Below, in pieces: positions 1-6,833 of a stretch of DNA of 7,263 nt. Position numbers and translations under genes: made by a program. The notes beneath the pieces are model-generated. The model did no database searches, was not told the DNA's origin, and saw only the letters and a program-made list of their open reading frames with translations. Source of the DNA: Chitinophaga pinensis (GTDB taxonomy: Bacteria > Bacteroidota > Bacteroidia > UKL13-3); NCBI GenBank assembly GCA_945876985.1, contig CAMCQX010000076.1, positions 1 through 7,263 on the forward strand, given 5' to 3'. Positions within the stretch are counted from its first letter, which is position 1. Each line of letters opens with the position of its first letter.

Positions 1-1986
1 TATGAAGATATATTTAAGGAATTTGAAGGAAAAAGTGCTGAAGATGAAGGAATATTTGAAGGAGATGTAAAATATCATTTAGGTTTTTCATCGGATATAA
101 CAACACGAACTAATAAAAATGTAAAATTAGTTTTGACACCAAATCCATCTCATTTAGAAACTGTAAATCCTGTAGTTAAGGGATTAACAAGGGCTAAATT
201 AGATAAAGAATATAAAGGAAATATAGATAAAGTTGCGCCAATATTATTACATGGCGATGCATCAATTGCGGGCCAAGGTGTAGTTTATGAAGTATTACAA
301 ATGGCAGGTTTAAAAGCTTATTCTGTTGGAGGATGTATTCATATTGTTACTAATAATCAAATTGGGTTTACTACCAATTATACAGAAGCAAGAACTTCAA
401 CTTACTGCACTGATGTGGCAAAAACTACTTTATGCCCAGTATTTCATGTAAATGCAGATGATGCAGAAGCGGTAGTTTATACCGTAAAATTAGCAATGGA
501 ATATCGTCAGGAATTTAATAGCGATGTATTTATTGATTTGTTAGGTTATAGAAAATATGGCCATAATGAAGGTGATGAACCACGATTTACCCAACCATTA
601 TTATATAAAGCCATTGCAGCGCATCCAAATCCACGAGAAATATACAACCAAAAACTATTAAGTTCAGGAAGTGTAGAGGCTGATTTGGCGAAGGAAATGG
701 ATGCTGAATTTAGAAAAGAATTACAAGAAAAATTAGAAAGTGCAAAAGCAGCAGAGGTTTCTAAGGCAAAGAATTTTTTAGCAGAAAAATGGGAAGGATT
801 CCGATCTGCAAAAATGGAAGATTTTGATCATTCACCAAATACAAGTATTGAAAGTAAATTATTTAAGGAGCTGGCTTCAAAAATTACTGATATTCCAAGT
901 AATTTTAAAGCATTTAGTAAAATAGAAAAACTTTTTAATGATAGAAAAAACATGATCAAAAACGATAGTTTTGATTGGGCAATGGGTGAATTAATGGCCT
1001 ATGCATCTTTATCGAACGAAGGTCATGGAGTGCGAATGAGTGGACAAGATTGCGAAAGAGGTACATTCAGTCATAGACACGCAATTATAAAGCAAGAAGA
1101 TAGTGAACGAGAACATAATATTTTAGATAGTTTAGGTGAATTAAAAAAAGGAAATGTGGAGTTTTATAATTCATTTTTAAGTGAATATGCCGTACTCGGA
1201 TTTGAATATGGATATAGCATGTTTACACCTAATGATTTAACAATATGGGAAGCACAATTTGGAGATTTTGGCAATGGCGCACAAATTGTAATTGATCAAT
1301 ATTTGGCAAGTGCGGAAACAAAATGGAAAACTTATAGTGGGTTAACATTAATGCTTCCTCATGGTTATGAAGGTCAAGGACCGGAACATTCATCGGCTAG
1401 GATAGAACGTTTTTTACAACTATGTGCAAATTGGAATATGCAAGTTTGCAATATTACCAATCCTGCAAATTATTTTCATGCATTACGTAGACAATTGAAA
1501 CGTGATTTTAGATTGCCATTGGTAATAATGACGCCAAAAAGTTTATTACGTCATCCAAAATGTTTAAGTAAATCAGAAGCATTTACAAGTGGTGGATTTC
1601 AAGAAGTAATTGATGATAATTATACAGACAATAAATCAGTAAAAAGAGTATTGATTTGTTCAGGTAAAATTTATTATGAATTATTAGAATTTCAACAAAA
1701 AAATGAAAGAAAAGATGTGGCTATAGTAAGAATGGAACAGTTATATCCAATGCCTGTAAAACAACTATCAGCAATATATAAAAAGTATGAAGGCGCAGAA
1801 TTTTATTGGGTTCAAGAAGAGCCTAAAAATATGGGTGCATGGTTATATTTAATGCGTTGGGACAATAACTTACATTTAAAAAGAATAAGCAGGGAAAGTA
1901 GCGCTTCAACAGCAACTGGATATAGTAAAGTTCATACTGAAGAGCAAGCATTAATCATAGAAAAAGCATTTAAATTCAAAGCATAA
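1..1986 (+). CDS. sucA: 2-oxoglutarate dehydrogenase E1 component, 5'-truncated by the window
   Basis: This is the thiamine diphosphate-dependent E1 subunit of the cytoplasmic 2-oxoglutarate dehydrogenase complex. It decarboxylates 2-oxoglutarate in the TCA cycle and passes the succinyl group to the lipoyl domain of E2. The frame is open from base 1, so the gene starts upstream. 661 residues are visible against about 930 in the family, leaving roughly 270 N-terminal residues outside. Visible family motifs (visible-residue numbering) are VKYHLGFSSD near 24-33, HGDASIAGQG at 84-93, NNQIGFTT at 118-125, GHNEGDEP at 187-194 (ThDP/Mg region), SGQDCERGTFSHRH at 347-360, HGYEGQGPEHSSAR at 454-467 and QEEPKNMGAW from 605. 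A TTG at 133 is an internal Leu codon, because conserved sequence continues upstream of it. The C-terminus is intact. No E2 gene (sucB/odhB) follows; the next gene is an SRPBCC protein 18 bp downstream. The identity is very secure. Confidence 0.97.
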   Translation, partial: YEDIFKEFEGKSAEDEGIFEGDVKYHLGFSSDITTRTNKNVKLVLTPNPSHLETVNPVVKGLTRAKLDKEYKGNIDKVAPILLHGDASIAGQGVVYEVLQMAGLKAYSVGGCIHIVTNNQIGFTTNYTEARTSTYCTDVAKTTLCPVFHVNADDAEAVVYTVKLAMEYRQEFNSDVFIDLLGYRKYGHNEGDEPRFTQPLLYKAIAAHPNPREIYNQKLLSSGSVEADLAKEMDAEFRKELQEKLESAKAAEVSKAKNFLAEKWEGFRSAKMEDFDHSPNTSIESKLFKELASKITDIPSNFKAFSKIEKLFNDRKNMIKNDSFDWAMGELMAYASLSNEGHGVRMSGQDCERGTFSHRHAIIKQEDSEREHNILDSLGELKKGNVEFYNSFLSEYAVLGFEYGYSMFTPNDLTIWEAQFGDFGNGAQIVIDQYLASAETKWKTYSGLTLMLPHGYEGQGPEHSSARIERFLQLCANWNMQVCNITNPANYFHALRRQLKRDFRLPLVIMTPKSLLRHPKCLSKSEAFTSGGFQEVIDDNYTDNKSVKRVLICSGKIYYELLEFQQKNERKDVAIVRMEQLYPMPVKQLSAIYKKYEGAEFYWVQEEPKNMGAWLYLMRWDNNLHLKRISRESSASTATGYSKVHTEEQALIIEKAFKFKA

Positions 1987-2004
1987 ATTATTAAAGAAAA
2001 TAAC

Positions 2005-2538
2005 ATGAAATTATTTAAAATATTTATTAGTTTTTGGTTGTTAATAGCCGCATTTTTTGGAGTTTCATTATTATTCCCAAGAGAGTTTAAAGTAGATAGA
2101 AGTATTATTATAGATAAGCCTGTTTATGAAACATTTGCTTATTTAAATAATATTCAAAATATAGCAAAATTAAGTCCGTGGGATAAAAAAATAGACAGCA
2201 CAATGTCGTGGTTCTTTTCTCAAAATATTTCAGGAAAAAATGCAAGTTACTATTTCAAAGGAAATTTATTAGGCAGAGGTTATTTAAAAATAGTAGATTG
2301 TGTTCCAAATGAAAAACTAGAAACAATATTAAAAATAAACAATGGTGAACTTACTTCGGGAAGTACATTTTATTTTGAAGCAATAGGCCCAGATAAAACA
2401 AAATTAAGTTGGAGAGATTATAAAGATGTTGGTTATAACCCTTTTCACAGGTATCAAATTCCTTCAAAAACAGCTCAAACTGAATTACAATTTGACGAGG
2501 GATTAGTAAAAATAAAAATTGCTGTAATGAGTAATTAG
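2005..2538 (+). CDS. Membrane-anchored SRPBCC (START/polyketide-cyclase-like) family protein
   Basis: This is a 177-residue protein. Residues 5-24 form a hydrophobic N-terminal segment (FISFWLLIAAFFGVSLLF), probably an uncleaved signal anchor. It is followed by a region typical of the SRPBCC superfamily: REFKVDRSIIIDKPVYETF (26-44), an NNIQNIAKLSPWD stretch (48-60), the LSWRDYKD strand (134-141), and a C-terminal helix ending in FDEGLVKIK (163-171). SRPBCC proteins fold into a helix-grip barrel with a hydrophobic cavity that binds lipids or other small apolar ligands. Many are not enzymes, and no specific ligand can be named here. The ATG at 2005 is the natural start because the hydrophobic segment follows at once. 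The 18-bp gap after sucA suggests co-transcription, although a functional link to the TCA cycle is not evident. The fold call comes from remembered family patterns, not a search. Confidence 0.75.
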   Translation: MKLFKIFISFWLLIAAFFGVSLLFPREFKVDRSIIIDKPVYETFAYLNNIQNIAKLSPWDKKIDSTMSWFFSQNISGKNASYYFKGNLLGRGYLKIVDCVPNEKLETILKINNGELTSGSTFYFEAIGPDKTKLSWRDYKDVGYNPFHRYQIPSKTAQTELQFDEGLVKIKIAVMSN

Positions 2539-2555
2539 TAAATTGAATATTCTTT

Positions 2556-2568
2556 GCTAATTGTTAGC
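2556..2568. terminator. Weak hairpin between convergent genes, possible bidirectional terminator
   Basis: GCTAA-TTG-TTAGC forms a 5-bp stem with a 3-nt loop in the 43-bp gap between the convergent SRPBCC and anti-sigma genes. The position suits a shared terminator. The stem is short, AT-rich and lacks a following T tract on either strand, so this call rests mainly on position. Confidence 0.2.
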
Positions 2569-2581
2569 TACAAATTATATT

Positions 2582-3763
2582 TTACCAACCAGTAGCAACT
2601 ATTCTAACCTTTTCTATTTCACCATCATTGTTGTAGGTTTTTTTAATTTTAAAATCGTGGTTTGAAACCATGTTATAAATAGATAAAACATTTAACCCAA
2701 TTGATTCAGCTAAAGTAATATTTTCAATTGAATTTGTTGGTTTATTTACTGTTATTACTTCTGATTGAGCTGTAATTTGAAGCTGATTTTTTAAATAACT
2801 AGTTAAACTTCTATCTTTGTTTTCAATATTAGCTGATTCCATATTTTGAAAGGTAATTTCATTGTTATTTGATAAATATGCATCAGCATTATTCTCTTTT
2901 AAAACTTGTTTTTCATCCAATTTTGGGAGTTCTATTTGAGCAATATTATTATTGATTATACCATTATCTGATATTATCTTTTTAGGTATTGGAATTGGAG
3001 TAACAGATTGATTATTGTTATTATTTAAAGGGTTTTCTTTAAATAAATTTTTGTTGTTTTTATTTAAAGGTATTGCTGGAGAAAACATTGGTTTTTTACC
3101 ATTCTTTTTAACTAAAGCAGCATTTACACCAACAAATGCCAACATTTTTTTTTCGTTATCTTGTTGTAATTTGATAGGAATATTATTTTTAGATTTTAAA
3201 ATCTTTGAAATTGAATCTTGTTTTGCTTTAACAATGGTTTCATTATTAGCTAACTGATTATTGGAGTTAAAATTATTTACAAAATAAAATACAATAATTA
3301 CTGCAATAAATAATGCAGCAATGGCAGATATTTTAGTATATAAAGGTATAATTCTAATTGGATTTTTGGTTAAACTTTCTTTGTTTTTAAATAATATTTT
3401 GGAATCGGGAAACAGCTTTGTTTTTAAAAATAATTCGTATGCTTTTTTAAGCGCTGGATACTTATTTATATCACTTAATAAAACATCTTTTTCTATTTGA
3501 GATAAATCGTTTTCAATTAAAGCAATAAGTTTTTCATCATAGTTGTTTACATTAATATTTGTTGGCTTAAGTAATAATGAACTATCAAATGAAATTTGTT
3601 CCAATGGAATTAATTTTGATGAATTAATTAGTATTTCAAATTCTTCTTTTAAAACTGGATTTTGATCTAAAAAAATCAATAAATTAGCTGAATCAATTTC
3701 ATTTAACTTAGCGTCAATAAAATCAATTACATATACTTCGTAATTATTAATATTTATTTCCAT
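2582..3763 (-). CDS. Probable membrane-spanning anti-sigma factor, partner of the adjacent ECF sigma
   Basis: This 393-residue protein is encoded 59 bp downstream of an ECF sigma gene on the same strand, the usual place for its anti-sigma factor. Three parts are visible. Residues 1-144 are cytoplasmic. Residues 145-162 (ISAIAALFIAVIIVFYFV) are a single transmembrane helix. Residues 163-393 are a long, Asn/Gln-rich, low-complexity periplasmic region with a more ordered end (about 345-393, finishing EKVRIVATGW). The N-terminal motif NYEVYVIDFIDAKL followed by LLIFLDQNPVLKEEFE matches the remembered pattern of Bacteroidota anti-sigma-like proteins. It recurs at 72-112 (NNYDEKLIALIENDL, then NKYPALKKAYELF), implying an internal duplication. 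I find no cysteine, so it is not a zinc-binding ZAS-type anti-sigma. The start at 3763 gives the complete first module. The role is inferred from context and topology; the sensed signal is unknown. Confidence 0.7.
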   Translation of the reverse strand: MEININNYEVYVIDFIDAKLNEIDSANLLIFLDQNPVLKEEFEILINSSKLIPLEQISFDSSLLLKPTNINVNNYDEKLIALIENDLSQIEKDVLLSDINKYPALKKAYELFLKTKLFPDSKILFKNKESLTKNPIRIIPLYTKISAIAALFIAVIIVFYFVNNFNSNNQLANNETIVKAKQDSISKILKSKNNIPIKLQQDNEKKMLAFVGVNAALVKKNGKKPMFSPAIPLNKNNKNLFKENPLNNNNNQSVTPIPIPKKIISDNGIINNNIAQIELPKLDEKQVLKENNADAYLSNNNEITFQNMESANIENKDRSLTSYLKNQLQITAQSEVITVNKPTNSIENITLAESIGLNVLSIYNMVSNHDFKIKKTYNNDGEIEKVRIVATGW

Positions 3764-3822
3764 TTTACTTTTTATTTCCCTAGTGACATTTTAACAAAGC
3801 TATACAGTTGAATTTAAAATAT

Positions 3823-4308
3823 TTAAACTACGTTTTCATATGAACCAATAAATTTTTTCATACTTAATCTTGCCCTATAAATATATACTTTTACTTGACT
3901 TTCGTTCAAACCTGTAATTTTTCCAATTTCATCGTAAGAATAGCCTTCATAATCACGTAACATTACAACACTTCTTTGGGTTTCATTTAATTTACTAAAT
4001 GCCAAATTTATAATTTCTTTCAAGTCATTAAACGTGTTATGAGTAGTTAAAAAATCATCGTAATGATCTTCATAAGTAGCTTTGTATTTATCTTTTCTTA
4101 TGGCATCAATCATGGTGTTATAGGCAGCGGTAAATAAGTATGACTTTGCTTTTTCGGCAATTATATCATCAACTTTTACCCACATTTTAACAAATGTATC
4201 TTGCACTATATCTTTGGCTTTTTCCTCATCTTTTATATTTTTATAAATGAATCGAAAAACAGAATCAGCATAATTTTTAACACATGTATTGTATTCTGTA
4301 ACATTCAT
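3823..4308 (-). CDS. RNA polymerase ECF-type sigma-70 family sigma factor
   Basis: This 161-residue protein has the two-domain layout of an ECF (group IV) sigma factor, which directs RNA polymerase to a small stress or envelope regulon when released by its anti-sigma factor. Sigma-2 spans about 9-75, with the core-binding region 2.2 signature DIVQDTFVKMW at 33-43 and SYLFTAAYNTMIDAIRK at 56-72. Sigma-4 spans about 98-152, with LNETQRSVVMLRDYEGYSYD at 107-126 and the helix-turn-helix EIGKITGLNESQVKVYIYRA at 127-146 that reads the -35 element. The length is normal for the family. It lies 71 bp after lpxD and 59 bp before the probable anti-sigma gene on the same strand. An ECF-like promoter element lies directly upstream (4368-4341), suggesting autoregulation. 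The ATG at 4308 is preceded by no clear Shine-Dalgarno sequence, as is usual in this phylum. Confidence 0.95.
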   Translation of the reverse strand: MNVTEYNTCVKNYADSVFRFIYKNIKDEEKAKDIVQDTFVKMWVKVDDIIAEKAKSYLFTAAYNTMIDAIRKDKYKATYEDHYDDFLTTHNTFNDLKEIINLAFSKLNETQRSVVMLRDYEGYSYDEIGKITGLNESQVKVYIYRARLSMKKFIGSYENVV

Positions 4309-4340
4309 TCATTAAGCACATTTATAATAAAATAACAACT

Positions 4341-4368
4341 AAAACGAATTCTTACAAAAAAAGTTACA
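4341..4368 (-). promoter_or_regulatory. Candidate ECF-type (autoregulated) promoter for the sigma gene
   Basis: On the minus strand TGTAAC (4368-4363) is followed after exactly 16 nt by CGTTTT (4346-4341). This matches the general ECF promoter layout (AAC-containing -35, 16-17 nt spacer, CGT-containing -10) known for example for Bacillus SigW and SigX. Predicted transcription would begin near 4335, about 27 nt before the sigma ATG. It sits entirely in the 71-bp lpxD-sigma gap. Recognition by this particular sigma is inferred. Confidence 0.5.
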
Positions 4369-4379
4369 GTTGAAAAAAA

Positions 4380-5408
4380 CTATTTTTCATTCATTTTTTT
4401 TTCAAGATTAGCAATGGTTTTATAAAGCTGAGGTAATTTTCTGTAAATAATGGAAGATTTAATTGACTCCGCATATTCAAATGCTGGAGAACCAAACCAC
4501 TTTTTATTTTCATCTTTAATTGTTCCACTTATTCCACTTTTTCCGGCAATGATGTTACCATCTGCAACAGAAATATGACCAACAATTCCAACTTGCGCAC
4601 CTATAACACAATATTTTCCAACTTTGGAACTACCAGCCACTCCACTTTGAGCAGCAATTACTGTGTGTTCACCAATTACAGCATTATGAGCAATTTGAAC
4701 AAAATTATCTAATTTTACTCCTTTTCGTAAAATGGTACTGCCCATTGTAGCCCTATCAATACTGCAATTGCTACCAATTTCCACATCATCTTCAATGATT
4801 ACATTTCCAATTTGAGGAATTTTTTTGTATGACCTATCGGCCAAAGGAGCAAATCCAAAACCATCGCTGCCAATAACAGTTCCAGAGTGAATTATTACGT
4901 TGTTTCCAATTACACAATCATTATAAATTTTAACTCCTGCATAAATGATGCAGTTATCGCCAATTTTTACATTGTCTCCAATATAACTAGTTGGATAAAT
5001 TTGGGTATTATTTCCAATTTTTACGCCATTGGCAATGTAAGTTAAAGCACCAACATAAATATTTGTTCCTAATTCAGCAGTTTTATTTATTACAGAACCT
5101 TCTTCAATTCCTTCTTTTTTATTGGCTTGCGTTGCAAATTGTTCTAATAAAAAAGTAAATGAAGCATAGGCATTTTCTACTTTTATTAAAGTAGCTTCCA
5201 CCATTCCACTTGGCTCAAAATCGTTATTAACTAAAACTGCACTCGATAAAGTGTTGTATAAATGTGGTTCGTATTTCATGTTAGCTAAGAATGAAAGCGC
5301 GCCCTGCTGACCTTCTTCAATTTTAGCAACGGTATGAAGTAAAATATCTGGATTACCAACTACGGTTCCGTTTAATAATTGCGCTAATTGCGCTACACTT
5401 ATCTGCAT
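4380..5408 (-). CDS. lpxD: UDP-3-O-(3-hydroxyacyl)glucosamine N-acyltransferase
   Basis: LpxD catalyses the third step of lipid A synthesis. It transfers a 3-hydroxyacyl chain from acyl carrier protein to the 2-amino group of UDP-3-O-acylglucosamine on the cytoplasmic side of the inner membrane. The 342-residue length is normal. Residues 1-95 form the N-terminal uridine-binding domain (EGQQGALSFLANMKY at 32-46). About 105-295 is a left-handed beta-helix of hexapeptide repeats (IGNNTQ, IGDNVK, IGDNCI, IGNNVI and others). GSDGFGFAP at 180-188 and QIAHN with the presumed catalytic His241 are both intact. The C-terminus is a short helix (KLPQLYKTIANLEKKMNEK). The gene lies downstream of an HD phosphohydrolase gene, an arrangement I recall from many Bacteroidota. 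The lpxC/fabZ and lpxA genes that often follow are replaced here by a sigma/anti-sigma pair. The ATG at 5408 gives the usual N-terminus. Confidence 0.96.
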   Translation of the reverse strand: MQISVAQLAQLLNGTVVGNPDILLHTVAKIEEGQQGALSFLANMKYEPHLYNTLSSAVLVNNDFEPSGMVEATLIKVENAYASFTFLLEQFATQANKKEGIEEGSVINKTAELGTNIYVGALTYIANGVKIGNNTQIYPTSYIGDNVKIGDNCIIYAGVKIYNDCVIGNNVIIHSGTVIGSDGFGFAPLADRSYKKIPQIGNVIIEDDVEIGSNCSIDRATMGSTILRKGVKLDNFVQIAHNAVIGEHTVIAAQSGVAGSSKVGKYCVIGAQVGIVGHISVADGNIIAGKSGISGTIKDENKKWFGSPAFEYAESIKSSIIYRKLPQLYKTIANLEKKMNEK

Positions 5409-5428
5409 TTTTTAAATAAATTAAAGTA

Positions 5429-5460
5429 CGAATATATATAATTGATTTTCAAATTTCAAA
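5429..5460 (-). promoter_or_regulatory. Candidate Bacteroidota housekeeping promoter for lpxD
   Basis: On the minus strand TTTG (5460-5457) is followed after 20 nt by TATATTCG (5436-5429), one mismatch from the Bacteroidota -7 box TAnnTTTG. Initiation would fall roughly 15 nt before the lpxD ATG. The DNA is very AT-rich, so chance matches are likely and the call is tentative. Confidence 0.3.
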
Positions 5461-5481
5461 TTTACCACAAGCTAGTAATGC

Positions 5482-5537
5482 CAAAGATTCAAAGTATTAG
5501 TTTATTGGAAAATAGGTGGATTAGTTGATTGATTTAT
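5482..5537. repeat. Degenerate 8-bp-periodic repeat in the lpxD/HD gap
   Basis: Seven consecutive octamers can be laid out: caaagatt, caaagtat, tagtttat, tggaaaat, aggtggat, tagttgat, tgatttat. Their last two bases are AT in six of seven. They fill about a third of the 164-bp gap between the HD stop and the lpxD start. The same periodicity occurs on the other side of the HD gene. The repeat is diverged, and its origin and role are unknown. Confidence 0.4.
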
Positions 5538-5572
5538 TAATAAGTCCGTATTAATTGTAAAATCAGTGACAA

Positions 5573-6802
5573 CTATTCTCGAACAAAACACAAAAAGTAT
5601 TTGGTAACTAATTTAGTTAATGAATCAATATTGTATTGGTCGCTGGCTTCAGCAATATCAAATACTTGGCCGTTTTTGAATAAAATATTAATATGGAAAT
5701 TATTGGCGCTATAAGCTTTATTTTGAACAGAATCGGTATAAACAAAATAATTAGCTTCATCCATTGTAATTTCTAAATTATCGGCAACCATGAACTTGTA
5801 ACTTTCTACTGTAGTTTTATCAAATGGTACATTTTGCAAAACTATTTTTGGTAGTTTTCTATTGCGAAGCATATTACAAAGTGTGCTTAATATTTTATCT
5901 TGGTGGTTACACCAAACTTTTATGGAAGTAAAAATATCATCATCATCTAAAAGAGCATAATTTTCAATGGCTTCATTGCTGTTATAAAACGTTTTCTTAT
6001 CGATTTTATTAAATAAAAAATAATGCAAAGCAGGAGTAGCAAATAATTCCTCCTTTTGTAAAGCTAAAAATTTTGCTCGCTCTATTATTTTAATTAATAA
6101 TTGCTCTGCAGCCACCACAGTTTTGTGTAAATAAACTTGCCAATACATAAGCCTTCGGGCAATTAAAAACTTTTCAACTGAATAAATTCCTTTTTCTTCA
6201 ATTACCAATTCATCATTTACCACATTGAGCATATTAATAATTCTATCGTGGCCAATTGTTCCTTCTTGCACACCAGAATAAAAACTATCTCTGCGCAAGT
6301 AATCCAATCTATCCATATCTAACTGACTAGATACCAATTGGTGCAAGAATTTTTTAGGGTATTTATTGGTAAATATTTCAATGGCTGTAGTTAATTTACC
6401 TTCAAATTGTTCATTCAATAATTCCATAAAACGCAATGAAATCTCTTCATGAGGAACCTCTTCTATAATTAATCCTTCTAAAGTATGGCTAAAAGGACCA
6501 TGCCCCATGTCGTGCAATAAAATGGCTGCGCAAACCGATTCCGCTTCATGATTTGTAATTTCAATTCCTTTACTTTTTAAAATTTCTACCGCTTGAAAAG
6601 TTAAACTCATGGCGCCAATTACATGTTGAAAACGCGTATGTTGCGCTCCAGGATAAACCAAATATGAAAGCCCTAACTGCTTAATTCTGCGCAAGCGCTG
6701 AAACCAAGAATGTTCAATTAAATCGTAGATTAATTCAAAAGGTATATTTACAAATCCATAAACAGGATCGTTGATTATTTTCTTTTTATTGGGTATATTC
6801 AC
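5573..6802 (-). CDS. HD-domain phosphohydrolase (COG1078-type, dGTPase-related)
   Basis: This 409-residue protein belongs to the HD superfamily, metal-dependent phosphohydrolases related to dNTP triphosphohydrolases. Metal ligands of the H...HD...D signature are visible: His60 in HTRFQHVIG, His97-Asp98 in LLHDMGHGPFSH, and Asp162 in SSQLDMDRLDYLRRDS. The opening KIINDPVYGFVNIP followed by WFQRLRRIKQLGLSYLVYPG is characteristic of this bacterial subfamily. The C-terminal half (about 200-409) is the usual helical extension plus a small beta-rich region. The substrate is not known. The start is a GTG at 6802. An in-frame TGA lies two codons upstream and the next in-frame Met is residue 65, inside the fold, so GTG is the only sensible start. 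It is the first gene of the minus-strand block, with lpxD 164 bp downstream. Confidence 0.93.
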   Translation of the reverse strand: MNIPNKKKIINDPVYGFVNIPFELIYDLIEHSWFQRLRRIKQLGLSYLVYPGAQHTRFQHVIGAMSLTFQAVEILKSKGIEITNHEAESVCAAILLHDMGHGPFSHTLEGLIIEEVPHEEISLRFMELLNEQFEGKLTTAIEIFTNKYPKKFLHQLVSSQLDMDRLDYLRRDSFYSGVQEGTIGHDRIINMLNVVNDELVIEEKGIYSVEKFLIARRLMYWQVYLHKTVVAAEQLLIKIIERAKFLALQKEELFATPALHYFLFNKIDKKTFYNSNEAIENYALLDDDDIFTSIKVWCNHQDKILSTLCNMLRNRKLPKIVLQNVPFDKTTVESYKFMVADNLEITMDEANYFVYTDSVQNKAYSANNFHINILFKNGQVFDIAEASDQYNIDSLTKLVTKYFLCFVRE

Positions 6803-6806
6803 GGTT

Positions 6807-6833
6807 CAAAAATAGGTTATTTAATGATTACAA
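6807..6833 (-). promoter_or_regulatory. Candidate promoter very close to the HD gene start
   Basis: On the minus strand TATTTTTG (6814-6807) is an exact match to the Bacteroidota -7 box TAnnTTTG, with a TTG (6833-6831) 16 nt upstream as a possible -33 element. Initiation 5-7 nt downstream of the box would fall at about 6800-6802, practically on the GTG start codon. The mRNA would therefore be leaderless or nearly so. The spacing to the TTG is slightly short. Confidence 0.4.

Noticed and set aside
133..135. TTG as a start codon for a shorter E1-like protein
   Set aside because: The frame is open to base 1 and the upstream residues (VKYHLGFSSD and neighbours) are conserved SucA sequence, so this TTG encodes an internal Leu.
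3015..3257. 80-codon plus-strand open frame inside the anti-sigma gene
   Set aside because: It is antisense to the Asn/Lys-rich coding region; its Phe/Leu-rich translation is what the reverse of AAA/AAT-rich codons produces.
3764..3822. Second ECF-type promoter in front of the anti-sigma gene
   Set aside because: No GTAAC-N16-CGT arrangement is present in the 59-bp gap, so the pair is more simply co-transcribed.
5482..5537. CRISPR-like array in the octamer-periodic spacer
   Set aside because: Units are 8 bp, degenerate and contiguous, with no repeat/spacer alternation and no cas genes nearby.
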